Shown: positions 5,483 to 6,246 of the stretch, piece by piece
Layout: each line of letters begins with the position of its first letter
Numbering within the stretch: position 1 is the first letter of the stretch
Assembly (NCBI GenBank): GCA_028717985.1
Contig: JAQUMS010000083.1
Span: 1-6,246, forward strand
Direction: 5' to 3'
DNA from: Candidatus Omnitrophota bacterium
GTDB lineage: Bacteria; Omnitrophota; Gorgyraeia; Gygaellales; Profunditerraquicolaceae
Length of the DNA: 6,246 nt
Made by a program: the position numbers and the translations under genes
The notes under the pieces: generated by a model
Databases searched by the model: none
Told to the model about the DNA's origin: nothing
The model's input: only the letters and a program-made list of their open reading frames with translations

Positions 5483-6246
5483 ATGTTTACGAATTATATA
5501 TGCGCGCTTGATATAGGTTCAAGTAAGATTTCCGCCGCTGTCGGAGAAGTGAAAAGAAATAAGATCATTTCTTTGTACCTTGAAAATAACCAGTCTAAAG
5601 CGGTCCGTAAAGGTCAGATAGTTGATTCCGTTGAGCTTGTGGGGAGCATCAGTAAGATCTTGAAAACCCTCAGGGCGCGTTCAGGCATAAATATCAAATT
5701 TGTTACGATAGGTATCTCAGGTCAGGATTTGAGCGTAAAGCACAGCCACGCGGTCATTCCTTTATCAATACGGGGGGGGAAGGCGATTACGGCCAGTGAT
5801 ATTCATAAAGTTAACGAGCAGGCGCTTATTTTAGGGGCGCACCTCGATGATGAAGTGATAAATTATATCCCGTATCAGTATTCAGTTGATTCCGAGGAGA
5901 ATATTTTAAATCCTCTGGGGCTTTATAGCCATAAATTAGGAGTTGATCTTAATCTTGTGTGCAGTAAGGCGTCTTCGGTACAAAGCCTTACGCTCGCGGT
6001 GAATCAATCCGGATATGAGATCAAAGACCTTGTTTTTTCCGGCCTTGCCACAAGCGAAGCGGTTTTTACGAAAGAACTGAAAAACGGCATCAATATTTTG
6101 TGTGACGTCGGCAGCGATATAACCGAAGTCTTGATTTTTAATAACGGTGTCTTGCGTAACATAGAAATATTACAGACGGGCGGCGATGATATCACGCGTG
6201 CTCTGGAGGAACATCTTAAAATTCCTTTTCCTCTCGCCGAGGAAAT
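5483..6246 (+). CDS. ftsA: FtsA, actin-like membrane tether of FtsZ, N-terminal 254 residues (cut by window end)
   Basis: FtsA is an actin-family ATP-binding protein that anchors FtsZ to the cytoplasmic membrane and recruits later divisome proteins. The frame is open to the window edge with no stop. Roughly the last 40% is missing, including most of domain 2 and the C-terminal amphipathic helix. ALDIGSSKISAAVGE (8-22) is the phosphate-1 loop of domain 1A. TIGISGQDLSV (75-85) opens the FtsA-specific 1C domain. IPYQYSVDS (129-137) and NPLGLYSHKLGVDL (143-156) match the conserved family patterns around the 1C end. CDVGSDITEVLIFNNGVL (207-224) is the phosphate-2 region. There DVGSDITE replaces the usual DIGGGTTD-like sequence, keeping the aspartate, first glycine and threonine but changing the rest. 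ftsZ would be expected next. The good Shine-Dalgarno suggests independent, stronger translation than for the mur genes. Confidence 0.95.
   Translation, partial: MFTNYICALDIGSSKISAAVGEVKRNKIISLYLENNQSKAVRKGQIVDSVELVGSISKILKTLRARSGINIKFVTIGISGQDLSVKHSHAVIPLSIRGGKAITASDIHKVNEQALILGAHLDDEVINYIPYQYSVDSEENILNPLGLYSHKLGVDLNLVCSKASSVQSLTLAVNQSGYEIKDLVFSGLATSEAVFTKELKNGINILCDVGSDITEVLIFNNGVLRNIEILQTGGDDITRALEEHLKIPFPLAEE

Noticed and set aside
1..6246. An undescribed system, mobile element or defence island.
   Set aside because: Every gene belongs to a known dcw family, in a common order and on one strand, with no transposase, integrase, tRNA or spacer array. The novelty is limited to residue variants and short intergenic structures.

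Overview
This window is the distal half of a division and cell wall (dcw) cluster. All genes are on the + strand, in the order ftsW (3' end only) - murG - murC - murB - ddl - ftsQ - ftsA (5' part only). It comes from a bacterium that makes peptidoglycan and divides with the FtsZ machinery. The proteins resemble their families clearly but differ at several normally fixed positions. Codon use is mixed, with no strong GC or AT extreme by eye. My best guess is an uncultured, deep-branching diderm such as Candidatus Omnitrophota or a neighbouring phylum. This is an impression from gene order and protein style, not a proven assignment.

Layout: 1-171 ends the lipid II polymerase FtsW. 187-1275 is MurG, which makes lipid II. 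1296-2654 is MurC (an in-frame TTG at 1284 is an alternative start). 2678-3571 is MurB, and its last 19 bases overlap the start of Ddl (3553-4554). 4617-5417 is FtsQ/DivIB. From 5483 to the window edge is the N-terminal 254 residues of FtsA. The first five genes are packed with gaps of 24 bases or less or an overlap. The only two larger gaps (62 and 65 bases) flank ftsQ, and both contain inverted repeats. No stretch above 300 bases lacks a gene. I see no RNA gene, mobile element, CRISPR array or convincing intrinsic terminator.

The genes form one pathway. MurB makes UDP-MurNAc and MurC adds L-Ala. Ddl supplies the D-Ala-D-Ala that ends the stem peptide, and MurG adds GlcNAc to lipid I. FtsW polymerises the product at the septum, FtsQ links periplasmic and cytoplasmic divisome parts, and FtsA ties FtsZ to the membrane. 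The steps from MurC to lipid I (MurD, MurE, MurF, MraY) and FtsI/FtsZ would be expected outside the window.

This is essentially a conventional locus and I do not see an undescribed system in it. The points worth a second look are small. A perfectly phased A-AAA-AAA heptamer at the murB/ddl overlap could allow -1 frameshifting into ddl. Structured leaders lie on both sides of ftsQ, one with a strong ribosome binding sequence in front of an ATG-TGA start-stop. A cysteine replaces the usual catalytic serine of MurB, and the FtsA and MurG nucleotide/phosphate loops are unusual.
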